A program made the translations under genes and the position numbers. A DNA stretch of 64,000 nt from Pseudoalteromonas aliena SW19 (GTDB taxonomy: Bacteria > Pseudomonadota > Gammaproteobacteria > Enterobacterales > Alteromonadaceae). Every line of letters begins with the position of its first letter. Position 1 is the stretch's first letter. This document shows positions 37,638-47,854 of the stretch, one piece after another. Below the pieces are notes generated by a model that had not been told where the DNA came from, made no database searches, and saw only the letters and a program-made list of their open reading frames with translations. The DNA lies in assembly GCF_014905615.1 (NCBI RefSeq), contig NZ_AQGU01000025.1, forward strand, positions 248,001 through 312,000, given 5' to 3'.

Positions 37638-37668
37638 AAAAAGCCATGTTTAAACATGGCTTTTTTGT
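37638..37668 (+). terminator. Terminator after ybiT
   Basis: AAAAAGCCATGTTT / AAACATGGCTTTTT perfect palindrome followed by T-rich sequence. Confidence 0.88.
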
Positions 37669-37718
37669 TTTTGTGAGTCGCAATTAATATGGCTTTGGGT
37701 ATAATACCCGCCTAAAAT

Positions 37719-37747
37719 CGGACATAAGTCCGCTATTTTTTTAAAAT
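37719..37747 (+). promoter_or_regulatory. Small hairpin with T run before purE
   Basis: CGGAC-ATAA-GTCCG followed by CTATTTTTTT, 20-50 bases upstream of the purE ATG and just after a TATAAT at 37699. It looks like a short leader with a weak terminator-like hairpin, possibly an attenuator. Confidence 0.4.
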
Positions 37748-37766
37748 ACATTACTGAGGAGTATTT

Positions 37767-38249
37767 ATGACTGTTGGCATTATTATGGGTTCTAAATCAG
37801 ATTGGCCAACCATGGAACATGCAGCCCTTATGCTAGAACACTTTGGCATTAAGTACGAAACAAAAGTCGTGTCTGCACACCGCACTCCTCAACTTCTAGC
37901 CGACTACGCAAGCTCAGCCGCAGAACGTGGTATTAAAGTAATTATAGCGGGCGCTGGCGGCGCAGCACATTTACCGGGTATGGCAGCAGCATTCACATCG
38001 CTTCCTGTACTTGGCGTGCCGGTAAAATCAAAAGCATTAAATGGTGTTGATTCACTTTTATCTATTTGCCAAATGCCTAAAGGCGTTGCTGTAGGCACAC
38101 TTGCTATTGGCGAACCTGGCGCTGCAAATGCAGGTTTATTAGCTGCACAAATTTTAGGATGTCAAAATCCAGAAATTTTTGCAAAAATTGAAGCGTTTCG
38201 TAAAGCTCAAACCGACACTATATTAGCTAATCCAAATCCTGCAGAGTAA
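37767..38249 (+). CDS. purE: N5-carboxyaminoimidazole ribonucleotide mutase PurE
   Basis: Converts N5-CAIR to CAIR in purine synthesis. 160 residues, full length. Visible are [12 protein letters not shown] at the N-terminus, VSAHRTP with the catalytic His, and [11 protein letters not shown], all PurE signatures. It overlaps purK by one base (TAATG), so the two are co-translated, as in many gammaproteobacteria. Confidence 0.97.
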   Translation: MTVGIIMGSKSDWPTMEHAALMLEHFGIKYETKVVSAHRTPQLLADYASSAAERGIKVIIAGAGGAAHLPGMAAAFTSLPVLGVPVKSKALNGVDSLLSICQMPKGVAVGTLAIGEPGAANAGLLAAQILGCQNPEIFAKIEAFRKAQTDTILANPNPAE

Positions 38250-39400
38250 TGATGAATATTTTAATATTAGGTGCAGGGCAACTTGCACGTATGATGAGTC
38301 TTGCCGGCGCACCGCTAAATTTAAACGTAGTGGCGTACGATGTAGCTAGCAAGCAAATTAAGCACCCGTTAACAGGCGAGGTTTATGCCACGTCGCTTGA
38401 GCAAGCGATATTAAACGCTGATGCAATTACGGCAGAGTTTGAGCATATTCCTGATGACGTACTCACACTTTGCTGTAACAGCAATAAGTTTTACCCAGGT
38501 AAAGCCGCGATTAAAACCGGTGGCGATCGCTCGCTTGAAAAAGCATTACTTGATAAAACAGGTGTTGCGTGTGCACCGTATCAATTAATTACCGAAAAAG
38601 CACATCTTGAAAACGCTGTTAAAACTCTAGGTAAGCCACTGGTTATTAAAACATGCCAAGCAGGTTACGATGGTAAAGGGCAATGGCGTTTAAAATCGGA
38701 TAATCAAATAGAGCAAATTTGGTCAGAAATGGCTGATTTTATAGCAACAGGTACGCAGCAAACACCGCACACTATTATTGCTGAAAAAATGATCCCGTTT
38801 GATCGCGAAGTGTCGATTATTGGTGCGCGCGATAAACACGGTAATGTGGCTATTTATCCGCTAACCGAGAATGAGCACACTAATGGTGTGTTAACGCTCT
38901 CTATTGCTGGTAAAAATAACAAAAACCTTGAAGCGCAGGCTAACGATGCATTTACAAAAATAGCAAACGAGCTTAACTACGTTGGCGTATTGGCTATAGA
39001 GTTTTTTGATGTACAAGGCACGTTACTTGTTAACGAAATTGCCCCACGTGTTCATAACTCAGGCCATTGGACACAGCAAGGTTGTCATTGCTCGCAGTTT
39101 GAAAACCATATGCGCGCTGTTGCAGGTTTACCTCTAGGTAACACCGAACTTAAACAAATCACCGCGATGATAAATGTTTTAGGCCAAGCAAGTATTCCAT
39201 TCGATGTTTTAAAAGTCTCTGATGTTACAAGCCATTGGTACGGTAAAACTGCAAAGCAAGGACGTAAAATGGGTCATATAAATGTATCTGCTGCAAGCAT
39301 GAATGATCTTGCAGATAAGTTGGGGGAGCTTAGCGATTTTTTGCCAGAGCAAGAATATCCTGGCATTTTAAAAGCTGCCGCACAGTTAATCTTGCACTAA
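38249..39400 (+). CDS. purK: N5-carboxyaminoimidazole ribonucleotide synthase PurK
   Basis: ATP-grasp enzyme that carboxylates AIR with bicarbonate to N5-CAIR, the substrate of PurE. 383 residues. ILILGAGQLARMM at the N-terminus, KTCQAGYDGKGQW in the ATP-grasp domain, EIAPRVHNSGHWT with the Mg/ATP ligands near the C-terminus. Two in-frame ATGs (38249 and 38252); either is plausible because of the overlap with purE. Followed by a terminator hairpin. Confidence 0.97.
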   Translation: MMNILILGAGQLARMMSLAGAPLNLNVVAYDVASKQIKHPLTGEVYATSLEQAILNADAITAEFEHIPDDVLTLCCNSNKFYPGKAAIKTGGDRSLEKALLDKTGVACAPYQLITEKAHLENAVKTLGKPLVIKTCQAGYDGKGQWRLKSDNQIEQIWSEMADFIATGTQQTPHTIIAEKMIPFDREVSIIGARDKHGNVAIYPLTENEHTNGVLTLSIAGKNNKNLEAQANDAFTKIANELNYVGVLAIEFFDVQGTLLVNEIAPRVHNSGHWTQQGCHCSQFENHMRAVAGLPLGNTELKQITAMINVLGQASIPFDVLKVSDVTSHWYGKTAKQGRKMGHINVSAASMNDLADKLGELSDFLPEQEYPGILKAAAQLILH

Positions 39401-39441
39401 ACGTTATACCAATTGCATGAAATTAGTATTATGCACAACTT

Positions 39442-39469
39442 AAAAATGCTGAGCTTGCTCGGCATTTTT
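39442..39469 (+). terminator. Terminator after purK
   Basis: AAAAATGCTGAGC / GCTCGGCATTTTT with one G-T wobble. Confidence 0.75.
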
Positions 39470-39545
39470 AAAATTTAAAAAAGCACAAATTCCTTCGTTT
39501 ATGAAATAATAGCTAAGACCATTATTTTATAAGTGAAATCACGAC

Positions 39546-40709
39546 ATGAAAATCAAAGCAATTTATAGCGCACTGCTTGTTGCAGCTACTTTTAGTACAC
39601 ATTCTTTTGCTGCAGACACCTTACGCGTGGCGACTTTTAATGTGAGTATGGATGCCACTAATCACACCGCTAAAGATCAGCCAATTAAAAGTGATGCATT
39701 AGTTAATGCACTTAAATCAAATAACCAACAGATTAAAAACATCGCTGAAATTATTCAACGTGTTCGCCCTGATATTGTTTTGCTTAATGAATTTGATTAT
39801 ATCCCTAAAGAGCAAGGTGTTGAGTATTTCAATAAACATTACCTCAACGTTAGCCAGCAAAAACAAGACGCAATCAACTATGCTTATTCTTACATAGCGC
39901 CAGTAAATACGGGATTAGCCACCGAATTTGATTTAGATAACGATGGCAAAAAAAATGCAGTGATGGGGGATGCACAAGGCTTTGGTTTTTTTGAAGGGCA
40001 TTACGGTATGGCGCTCCTTTCAAAATACCCAATTGATTTTGAAAAAATAAGAACGCTGCAAACCTTTAAATATAAAGATATGCCAAACGCGCAAATGCCG
40101 GTTATGCCAAAAACAGCTGAAAATTGGTATAACAAACAAGAGTGGGAGGCGCTTAGGCTCAGCTCAAAATCGTTTTGGGATTTACCAATCAACGTTAACA
40201 ATAAGACTGTGCATATATTAGCGTCCCACCCAACACCACCAGTATTTGACGGCGAAGAAGATCGTAATGGTAAACGTAACCATGATGAAATAAGGTTAAT
40301 TGCCGATTACGTAACAAACGCAAATTACATTTATGACGATAACGGCCAAAAAGGTGGATTAAAAGCACAGTCTCGTTTTGTGATTTTAGGCGATTTAAAT
40401 GCATCCCCTGAAGGCGATAAAGCACGTGTTATGACAACTGATTTACTTCTTAAAAATTCACTTATTAACGCCAGTTTTGTGCCAAAAAGTGAAGGCGCAA
40501 AGGAGCAGTATAAAGAGTCTTATGCACAAAATTACACCGCTAACTGGCAGGCCCGTGTCGATTACGTTCTACCATCAAACTATGGTTTAAGCGTTAAAAG
40601 CGGAGGCGTGTTTTGGCCTACTAAAACAAGCGAGCAGTATCGCTTAATTAAAGATAGAAACGCATCAAGTGATCACCGACTGGTGTGGCTCGACTTAATT
40701 GTTGAATAA
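39546..40709 (+). CDS. Secreted endonuclease/exonuclease/phosphatase-family protein
   Basis: Signal peptide of about 22 residues (cleaved after SFA). Family motifs are ATFNVSM at the mature N-terminus, DIVLLNEFDY (Mg-binding Glu), FVILGDLNASPEGD (Asp/Asn of the active site) and SSDHRLVWLDL (catalytic His near the C-terminus). This superfamily includes DNases, sphingomyelinases and alkaline-phosphodiesterase-like enzymes; the substrate is not clear. Secreted, hence likely nutrient scavenging (phosphate or nucleic acid). Single gene. Confidence 0.88.
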   Translation: MKIKAIYSALLVAATFSTHSFAADTLRVATFNVSMDATNHTAKDQPIKSDALVNALKSNNQQIKNIAEIIQRVRPDIVLLNEFDYIPKEQGVEYFNKHYLNVSQQKQDAINYAYSYIAPVNTGLATEFDLDNDGKKNAVMGDAQGFGFFEGHYGMALLSKYPIDFEKIRTLQTFKYKDMPNAQMPVMPKTAENWYNKQEWEALRLSSKSFWDLPINVNNKTVHILASHPTPPVFDGEEDRNGKRNHDEIRLIADYVTNANYIYDDNGQKGGLKAQSRFVILGDLNASPEGDKARVMTTDLLLKNSLINASFVPKSEGAKEQYKESYAQNYTANWQARVDYVLPSNYGLSVKSGGVFWPTKTSEQYRLIKDRNASSDHRLVWLDLIVE

Positions 40710-40823
40710 GTTTGAGTAAACTGAGCTTTACCCTGTTTAATCGTTATTTATCTTAAAAAATTGCAATAACTTGAGTGCTTCTGCTTAAATACGGCCTAAT
40801 TATAATAACCGTATAGAAGCACT

Positions 40824-43328
40824 ATGATTTTTAATTTTTCTTCATCTAAAACGTTAGTGGCCTTAGCTGTTGCTTCAAGTATTGTGCTTGCAGGTTGTAG
40901 CGCGACGGCTAACACCTCTTCATCACAGCAAAATGCGTTACCAGCAACCAAGGTTGCTGCGGTTGTAAACACACCAGCCGATACAGGATCGCAAAACATT
41001 ACGTTAGAACAAGCAATGGCTCACCCTGATTGGATGGGTAATCAGCCAGAAAACGCGTTTTGGTCAGCCGATTCAACAACCGTTATTTATGCTCAAAAAG
41101 AGCGAGGTAGCACACTCAGAGATTTTTATAGCCAAGCAATTACTAGCCAAACAGCACAGCAAGTGGCACTTAATAAGCTGCACATGCTAGGCGCTAAAAA
41201 TGCCGTTTACTCAAAAGATAAATCACTTCAAGCCTATACTTTTAAAGGCAATGTGTTTGTTAAAAACATTAAAACAAACACCATTAAGCAAATTACACAA
41301 ACATCAGCGGCTGAGTCTAAACCACAATTTTTAAATGATGGTACATTGGCATATCGCCAAGGTAATGTATTTTTTAAAGCCGACTTAGTAACGGGTTTAA
41401 CCTCTGAACTTGCTAACTTAAAGCTAGTAAACAAACCAGAGGGCGTAACAGAGCCCAGTACGTACATTGCTAAAGAGCAGCATAAATTGATTAAATTTGT
41501 TGCACTTGAGCAAAAAAACAAAAAAGACAGGCAAGCTCGTAATGAATTGTTAAATGAGCAAAATACGTCAATTGCTAATACGGCTTATTATTTAGGTGAT
41601 GGAAATACCGTTGCTGAAGTGCAGCTTTCGCCCAATGGTGATGCGTTATTAGTTGTTGTGCAAAAGCAAACAGGGTGGCGCAGTGATGGCGATATTATGC
41701 CAAACTACATCACTGATGATGCTACTATCGACCCTAAAAAAGCGCGCCGTCGTGTAGCTGATGCAAAAGAAGAAACGTCAGAGCTTGTATACATTAATTT
41801 AAAAGATAAAAGCCAAAAGTCGCTTTCGTTTGATACGTTGCCAGGCTTTGATGAAGACGTTTTAGCCTCAGTAAAAAAAGAAAACTATGCACGGGAAGGC
41901 AAAACATACACATCTAAAAAAGCCCCGCGTGGCATAAATCTTATTATGGATTGGGGATTTGAGCAAAGCCCAATCGTGTGGAATGACGACGGCTCACACG
42001 TCGCTATTATGCTTGAAGCGTGGGATAACAAAGACCGCTGGCTTGCAACTGTTGATTTTGAAAATAATACATTAGTTTCGCAGCATCGCTTGCATGATGA
42101 TGCATGGATAGCTTACGCATTTAATGATTTTGGTTGGTTACATAATTCAAACACGCTTTACTACTTATCGGAAGAGTCGGGTTACAGCCAACTTTATAAA
42201 AAGCCACTAAATGGTAAAGCAACCGCGCTTACACAAGGCCAATTTGAGGTTTCGAACTTAACGCTTACACGCGACGACAGCGCAATCTATTATAAAGCAA
42301 ATGTTGAGCATCCAGGTCTGTACGAAATTTATCGCGTTAACCCACAAACGGGTAACAGCGAGCAAATTACCGATTTAAACGGGATGACTGACTACACATT
42401 AAGCCCAGATGAAAGCCAGTTACTGCTTAAGCACTCTACGATTACCATGCCTAATGAGCTTTACGTTGCTGATGCTAAAGCAAATACACAAGCAACACGT
42501 TTAACGCATACTGTGTCGGATGAATTTTTATCGAAAAAGCTAACTGCACCAAAAATTGTTGCTGTGCCTTCGAGTCATACTTCACAACCCATATACGCCA
42601 AAGTGTACTACCCAGCTGATTATGTAGAGGGCGAAGTCGGTAAAAACCGTAAAGCGGTTATTTTTAACCACGGCGCGGGTTATTTACAAAACTCACACAT
42701 GGGATTTTCGGTTTATTTTCGTGAGTTTATGTTCCATTCATTACTAGCAGACGAAGGTTATATAGTAATGGATATGGATTACCGCGCATCTAAAGGTTAC
42801 GGACGTGATTGGCGTACTGCAATTTATCGTCAAATGGGAACTCCCGAAACACAAGATTTGGCTGACGGCGTAAAATGGATGGCGAAAAATGCCAACGTTG
42901 ATATTAAGGCTGTGGGAACTTATGGCGGCTCATACGGCGGCTTTATGACCTTTATGGCGCTATTTACAGCCCCTGAATTGTTTCAATCAGGTGCAGCACT
43001 GCGACCAGTAACCGATTGGGCGCATTACAATACGGGTTACACCGCTAATATTCTAAATCACCCAGATGTTGATCCTATTGCGTATGAGCGCAGCTCACCA
43101 ATTTACTACGCTGAAGGTTTAAACAAGCGCTTATTGATCAATGCGCCAATGGTTGACGATAACGTATTTTTTCAAGATTCAGTGCGTTTAGTACAGCGTT
43201 TAATTGAGCTTGAAAAAGAAAACTTTGAAACAGCAATATTTCCTGTTGAACCGCATGGTTTTGTGCAGCCTTCAAGTTGGTTAGACGAATACCGCCGTAT
43301 TCATAAGTTATTTAAAGAAACGCTTTAA
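40824..43328 (+). CDS. Prolyl-oligopeptidase-family (S9) peptidase, lipoprotein
   Basis: Signal peptide with lipobox VLAGC, so the protein is probably lipid-anchored. A long beta-propeller-like N-terminal region (to about residue 590) is followed by the alpha/beta-hydrolase catalytic domain. The nucleophile is Ser703 (GTYGGSYGGF), the Asp is in DDNVFFQDSVRL and the His in EPHGFV. S9 peptidases of this kind (DPP-IV and acyl-aminoacyl types) cleave short peptides. A strong bidirectional terminator follows. Confidence 0.9.
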   Translation: MIFNFSSSKTLVALAVASSIVLAGCSATANTSSSQQNALPATKVAAVVNTPADTGSQNITLEQAMAHPDWMGNQPENAFWSADSTTVIYAQKERGSTLRDFYSQAITSQTAQQVALNKLHMLGAKNAVYSKDKSLQAYTFKGNVFVKNIKTNTIKQITQTSAAESKPQFLNDGTLAYRQGNVFFKADLVTGLTSELANLKLVNKPEGVTEPSTYIAKEQHKLIKFVALEQKNKKDRQARNELLNEQNTSIANTAYYLGDGNTVAEVQLSPNGDALLVVVQKQTGWRSDGDIMPNYITDDATIDPKKARRRVADAKEETSELVYINLKDKSQKSLSFDTLPGFDEDVLASVKKENYAREGKTYTSKKAPRGINLIMDWGFEQSPIVWNDDGSHVAIMLEAWDNKDRWLATVDFENNTLVSQHRLHDDAWIAYAFNDFGWLHNSNTLYYLSEESGYSQLYKKPLNGKATALTQGQFEVSNLTLTRDDSAIYYKANVEHPGLYEIYRVNPQTGNSEQITDLNGMTDYTLSPDESQLLLKHSTITMPNELYVADAKANTQATRLTHTVSDEFLSKKLTAPKIVAVPSSHTSQPIYAKVYYPADYVEGEVGKNRKAVIFNHGAGYLQNSHMGFSVYFREFMFHSLLADEGYIVMDMDYRASKGYGRDWRTAIYRQMGTPETQDLADGVKWMAKNANVDIKAVGTYGGSYGGFMTFMALFTAPELFQSGAALRPVTDWAHYNTGYTANILNHPDVDPIAYERSSPIYYAEGLNKRLLINAPMVDDNVFFQDSVRLVQRLIELEKENFETAIFPVEPHGFVQPSSWLDEYRRIHKLFKETL

Positions 43329-43353
43329 TCTTTAACCCTTAAAGTATAAAAAC

Positions 43354-43389
43354 AAAAACGCCGCATTAGTTAACTAATGCGGCGTTTTT
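43354..43389. terminator. Bidirectional terminator, 18-bp perfect stem
   Basis: AAAAACGCCGCATTAGTT / AACTAATGCGGCGTTTTT between convergent genes; T runs on both strands. Confidence 0.92.
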
Positions 43390-43412
43390 ATTGGGTTGAA
43401 CAAAATCTAACT

Positions 43413-44030
43413 TTATTTTTTCTTTTTAAAGATTTCTATAGCCAATGGGATGGCAAGCAGAGTCCCGCCAATAACACCAATTAAATGCGCGTCAACGGCC
43501 ACCGTCGAGTCAATTAGTTTTTCTATATCGGTACTTGGGCCACTAAATTGCTCAAACGCTATTTTTATCCATACACCTATAAACAATAAATAACCCGATT
43601 TTAGTCCTACGGTTATATCTTTAACAGCGCCCCAAATAATTACACCATGCAGTAGAGCACTTAATCCGGTGTAAATATGTATGCCAGGGCAAAACCAATA
43701 CACACCTAAACCACACCACAGTGCCAGCGCACTTGTATTAAAAGCGTAGCGAGTAGGTGATGTGTATTCGCCATGCAGCAACCAAATTAATAAAATACCG
43801 CTGGCATTTAATCCCAAGTGTGCCCAGTTAGCATGAACAAACTGGCTGGTAAATATACGCCATAATTCACCTTGGTTGACAAGCTCACGGTTAAATTCTA
43901 GTAAATTATTTAAATCAAATGCAGCAAAAGTGGTGCTAAAAAGCAGCAAAATTATAGGCGGTAATAAATAGCGAGGCTGCAGTGGTAAATTAAGCATTTT
44001 ATTGTCATTTTTTAGTATAAATTTTTGCAT
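43413..44030 (-). CDS. rrtA: Rhombosortase (rhomboid-family intramembrane protease)
   Basis: Polytopic membrane serine protease. GELWRIFTSQFVHANWAHL and LNASG, the loop/helix-2 motif, YTGLSALLHG with the catalytic Ser, and AVDAHLIGVIGG with the catalytic His mark the rhombosortase subfamily. These enzymes cleave GlyGly-CTERM tails to anchor secreted proteins at the outer membrane. The frame is open to 44126, but the extra N-terminus is polar and overlaps the divergent ggt promoter, so ATG 44030 (or 43997) is more plausible. No GlyGly-CTERM protein was seen in this window, so substrates are elsewhere. Confidence 0.88.
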   Translation of the reverse strand: MQKFILKNDNKMLNLPLQPRYLLPPIILLLFSTTFAAFDLNNLLEFNRELVNQGELWRIFTSQFVHANWAHLGLNASGILLIWLLHGEYTSPTRYAFNTSALALWCGLGVYWFCPGIHIYTGLSALLHGVIIWGAVKDITVGLKSGYLLFIGVWIKIAFEQFSGPSTDIEKLIDSTVAVDAHLIGVIGGTLLAIPLAIEIFKKKK

Positions 44031-44094
44031 ATTGTGCCCGTTTAACTTTAAGATGCCAATTATCTTATCGTCATTAAGTGTTTTTAGACTTTTT

Positions 44095-45867
44095 ATGCAT
44101 TTTAAACTTAACTCATTATTAGCCATTACGCTGTGCGCAGTAACACTGCCTTCTTTTGCACAGCAAGTAATTGAAACTCGCGAGCCAGAAGCCGCAACAG
44201 GGCTTATTCATAAACAAGAGGTGACAGGTAACAAGTATATGCTTGCAGCTGCAAACCCATATGCTTCACGCGCAGGTCAGCAAATTTTAGCGCAAGGCGG
44301 CAGTGCCATAGACGCCGCTATTACCACGCAGCTTGTACTTACTTTGGTTGAGCCGCAATCATCAGGCATTGGTGGTGGTACATTTATGTTGTACTACAAC
44401 AAAGCAAACAACAAGCTGACTAGTTTTGATGGTCGTGAAACAGCACCAGCAAACGCAGACGACACGCTGTTTTTAGATAAACACGGCAAAGCGGTAAAAT
44501 GGATTGAAGCCGTAGTAGGCGGGCGCTCTGTGGGCGTTCCTGGTATTTTACATGCCTTTGCAAGCGCGCATAAGCAATACGGAACACTCCCATGGAGTGA
44601 GTTATTTAAACCAGCCATTGAACTTGCTGAGCAAGGCTTTGTTGTATCGCCGCGTTTACACGGCTTATTAGCACGTCAGTTAAACCCAGGCGTAATGAGT
44701 ATGCCAGTAATAAATGAGTACTTTTACCCTAATGGTAAATTGATTGCAGCGGGTACGCTTAAACAAAACCAACCACTGGCTGATTTATACAAAGACATCG
44801 CAAAGCAGGGTATTGATGCATTTTATAAAGGCGATAATGCTAAAAAAATGGTTAAGGCGGTACAAAATTCCTCCATAGCGCCTGGCAAACTCAGTGTACA
44901 AGATTTAGCCGCTTACAAAAGTAAAGAACGCGATGCTGTGTGTATTCAATACCGTGCGTACAATGTATGTTCAATGGCACCACCAAGCAGTGGCGGTGTA
45001 GCTGTATTACAAATGCTAGGCTTGCTTGAACATAAAAATATGAGCGCGTTTAAGCCAAATGATGAAAAAGCGATTCATTATTTTAGTCAAGCTTCACGCA
45101 TAGCATTTGCCGATCGCGATATGTATATGGGCGATCCAGATTTCACTCAAGTACCCACTAAAGAATTGCTAGATAAAGACTACATTGCTTCTCGTGCTAA
45201 ATTAATCACTGATACAGATCAGCCAGCAGTGGCCGGTGATCCAGTTGATTATTTAAGCTATGCAGCGGATGATTCTTACGAGTTACCCTCTACTTCGCAC
45301 GTATCGATTGTTGATAGTAAAGGCAATGCAGTGTCGATGACCAGCTCAATAGAAATGGCATTTGGCTCTACGGTGATGGTTAACGGATTTATTTTAAATA
45401 ACCAACTCACTGACTTTTCACTTTCACCGCGTAAAAATGGCAAGCTTGTAGCAAACCGAGTAGAGGCAGGTAAACGCCCGCGTAGCTCTATGTCACCGGT
45501 AATGGTATTTAATAAAGATGGCAGTTTACGTTTAGTGGTGGGTTCACCTGGTGGCAGTCGTATTATAGATTACGTAGCACAAGTAGTTGTAGGTGTTATT
45601 GACTGGAATTTATCAGCCCAAGGGGCCATTAACTTACCGCGCACAACAAACCGTAACGATTACACCAGCCTTGAAAAAGGCACCGCCCTTGAAGCCATTG
45701 CACCTTTACTTACTAAGCGCGGTCATAATGTGCGTGTACTCGATCTAAACTCGGGTTTACATGCCGTTGAAGTTAAAAACAACAAATTATATGGCGGCGC
45801 AGATCCTCGCCGTGAAGGGGTCGCGTTATCTGATTTAACTGATAAAAACGCCACTATTAAATTTTAA
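44095..45867 (+). CDS. ggt: Gamma-glutamyltransferase
   Basis: Periplasmic enzyme that transfers or hydrolyses the gamma-glutamyl group of glutathione. It is made as a precursor that cleaves itself at a Thr: STSHVSIVD, with Thr400 aligning to the autoprocessing Thr (TTHYSVVD in E. coli). Signal peptide of about 19 residues (cleavage after SFA) supports the start at 44095; the frame is open from 44002, but that would bury the signal. The segment SSGIGGGTFMLYY and the late GSPGGSRI are family signatures. Single gene, with a hairpin after it. Confidence 0.93.
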   Translation: MHFKLNSLLAITLCAVTLPSFAQQVIETREPEAATGLIHKQEVTGNKYMLAAANPYASRAGQQILAQGGSAIDAAITTQLVLTLVEPQSSGIGGGTFMLYYNKANNKLTSFDGRETAPANADDTLFLDKHGKAVKWIEAVVGGRSVGVPGILHAFASAHKQYGTLPWSELFKPAIELAEQGFVVSPRLHGLLARQLNPGVMSMPVINEYFYPNGKLIAAGTLKQNQPLADLYKDIAKQGIDAFYKGDNAKKMVKAVQNSSIAPGKLSVQDLAAYKSKERDAVCIQYRAYNVCSMAPPSSGGVAVLQMLGLLEHKNMSAFKPNDEKAIHYFSQASRIAFADRDMYMGDPDFTQVPTKELLDKDYIASRAKLITDTDQPAVAGDPVDYLSYAADDSYELPSTSHVSIVDSKGNAVSMTSSIEMAFGSTVMVNGFILNNQLTDFSLSPRKNGKLVANRVEAGKRPRSSMSPVMVFNKDGSLRLVVGSPGGSRIIDYVAQVVVGVIDWNLSAQGAINLPRTTNRNDYTSLEKGTALEAIAPLLTKRGHNVRVLDLNSGLHAVEVKNNKLYGGADPRREGVALSDLTDKNATIKF

Positions 45868-45877
45868 TTTATGTATA

Positions 45878-45908
45878 ATACAAGCACGAGTAAAGCTCGT
45901 GTTTGTAT
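45878..45908 (+). terminator. Hairpin after ggt
   Basis: ATACAAGCACGAG / CTCGTGTTTGTAT with one G-T wobble, no long T run. Confidence 0.6.
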
Positions 45909-46006
45909 ATTCTCAATGGTCTGACAAGTTCCATACTCATTGCAATTTTACCTTTAACAATGATAATGGCAGATCATAACTTAAGACTTCGTTAAAGCCT
46001 GGAAAT

Positions 46007-47701
46007 ATGACAACAAATACTGATCCAAATTACCTTTATATTCATCATGCTGGCCCTGGCCTAATTGAAACACCGCTATTAAATAAAGGCAGTGCCTTTA
46101 GTAAAAAAGAACGCGAAAACTTCAACCTTGCTGGCTTGTTACCTCCTCGCTTTGAAACAATAGAAGAGCAAGTAGAGCGTTGTTATCAGCAGTACTCAAG
46201 CTTTACCGACAATCTCAATAAGCACATATACTTACGTGCGATTCAAGATAATAACGAAACACTTTACTACCGTTTAGTGCGCGATCATCTTGAAGAAATG
46301 ATGCCTATTATTTACACCCCTACAGTGGGTGACGCCTGTGAAAAATTCTCAGATATATACCGCAGCGCACGTGGCTTATTTATTTCATATGAAGATCGCT
46401 TTCAAATTGATGACATTTTACGCAATGCAACAAAAGGCAAAGTAAAAGTCATTGTTGTTACCGATGGTGAGCGTATTTTAGGCCTTGGCGATCAAGGTAT
46501 TGGCGGCATGGGTATCCCAATCGGCAAATTATCACTTTACACTGCGTGTGGTGGCATTAGTCCAGCGTACACATTACCTGTAATGCTTGATGTGGGTACT
46601 AATAACGAAAAACTGTTAAACGACCCAATGTACATGGGCGCACGTCACAAGCGTATTGCTCAAGATGAGTACGATGAGTTTTTAGATTTATTTATTAAAG
46701 CCGTTAAGCGCCGCTGGCCAAATGTATTACTGCAGTTTGAAGATTTTGCACAGCCAAATGCAATGCCATTATTAAAACGTTACCGCGATGAAATTTGTAG
46801 CTTTAATGATGATATTCAAGGCACTGCGGCTGTAACAGTCGGGTCTTTACTTGCAGCATGTCGTGTTAAAAATTCAACGCTAAGCCAACAAAAAGTAGTG
46901 TTTGTTGGTGCGGGCTCTGCCGGCTGTGGTATTGCTGAGCAAATAATTAGCCAAATGGTGTTTGAAGGCATCACTGAAGCTCAAGCACGTAGCCAAGTAT
47001 TTATGGTCGACCGCTTTGGTTTATTATCAGAGGGTATGCAAGGTTTACGTGATTTTCAACAAGCACTCGCGCAACCGCAAGGCTCGCTAAGTGAGTGGAC
47101 TTACAGTGGCGAATACGCATCATTACTTGATGTAATGCACTGTGCACAACCAGATATTTTAATTGGTGTTTCAGGCCAACCTGGTTTATTCACTGAACAA
47201 GTAATACGCGCAATGCACGCAAATTGTGAGCAGCCAATTATTTTTCCATTAAGTAACCCATCTAAACAGGTAGAAGCTCACCCAGAAGATGTTATTAAAT
47301 GGACAGACGGTAAAGCACTTGTAGCAACAGGCAGCCCGTTTGCACCGGTTGAATACAACGGCGAAACGTTCCCAATCCCACAATGCAATAACAGTTATAT
47401 TTTCCCTGGTATTGGTCTAGGCGTTATAGCGGCTAAAGCAACACGTATTACAGATGAAATGCTAAGTGTGTCTAGCGAAATGCTTGCTGAGTCGTCTCCT
47501 CGTGCTAATACGGGTGTTGGCAGTTTATTACCAGCGCTAACAGAAATAGAAACATTGAGTAAGCGAATTGCATTTGCCATAGCTAAAAAAGCAATCGAAG
47601 AGGGCGTCGCTCTTGAGATTTCTGATGATGCATTATGGGCAGCCATTGATAAAAACTACTGGTTACCTAAATACCGTAACTACAAGCGCAGCAGTATTTA
47701 A
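46007..47701 (+). CDS. maeA: NAD-dependent malic enzyme
   Basis: Oxidative decarboxylation of malate to pyruvate. 564 residues, the length of E. coli SfcA/Mae[43 protein letters not shown] and [13 protein letters not shown] (the NAD Rossmann motif) are all present, and IFPLSNPS with its C-terminal neighbours matches the family. Cytosolic. Single gene with a strong terminator. Confidence 0.95.
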   Translation: MTTNTDPNYLYIHHAGPGLIETPLLNKGSAFSKKERENFNLAGLLPPRFETIEEQVERCYQQYSSFTDNLNKHIYLRAIQDNNETLYYRLVRDHLEEMMPIIYTPTVGDACEKFSDIYRSARGLFISYEDRFQIDDILRNATKGKVKVIVVTDGERILGLGDQGIGGMGIPIGKLSLYTACGGISPAYTLPVMLDVGTNNEKLLNDPMYMGARHKRIAQDEYDEFLDLFIKAVKRRWPNVLLQFEDFAQPNAMPLLKRYRDEICSFNDDIQGTAAVTVGSLLAACRVKNSTLSQQKVVFVGAGSAGCGIAEQIISQMVFEGITEAQARSQVFMVDRFGLLSEGMQGLRDFQQALAQPQGSLSEWTYSGEYASLLDVMHCAQPDILIGVSGQPGLFTEQVIRAMHANCEQPIIFPLSNPSKQVEAHPEDVIKWTDGKALVATGSPFAPVEYNGETFPIPQCNNSYIFPGIGLGVIAAKATRITDEMLSVSSEMLAESSPRANTGVGSLLPALTEIETLSKRIAFAIAKKAIEEGVALEISDDALWAAIDKNYWLPKYRNYKRSSI

Positions 47702-47732
47702 TTGCACCTATACGTAATTTAACGTGCAACTT

Positions 47733-47752
47733 GTTGTAACGTTAGTTACAAC
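47733..47752. repeat. Short hairpin GTTGTAAC-GTTA-GTTACAAC
   Basis: Perfect 8-base arms just after maeA, upstream of its terminator. Confidence 0.5.
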
Positions 47753-47759
47753 ACTTAAC

Positions 47760-47787
47760 AAAAAACAGGCAATTGCCTGTTTTTTTG
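47760..47787 (+). terminator. Terminator after maeA
   Basis: AAAAAACAGGCAA / TTGCCTGTTTTTT perfect palindrome with T run. Confidence 0.9.
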
Positions 47788-47854
47788 TGCTTGTTCATCG
47801 CTAATTAACCACGTAGGCTCTTTAATAGGATCAACTAAATTAAAGGATCGACTT

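Noticed and set aside
44002..44094. Upstream extension of ggt (frame open from 44002)
   Set aside because: It would place 31 extra residues before a clear signal peptide.
44031..44126. Upstream extension of rhombosortase
   Set aside because: Polar residues before the membrane domain, overlapping the divergent ggt promoter; a later ATG suits better.
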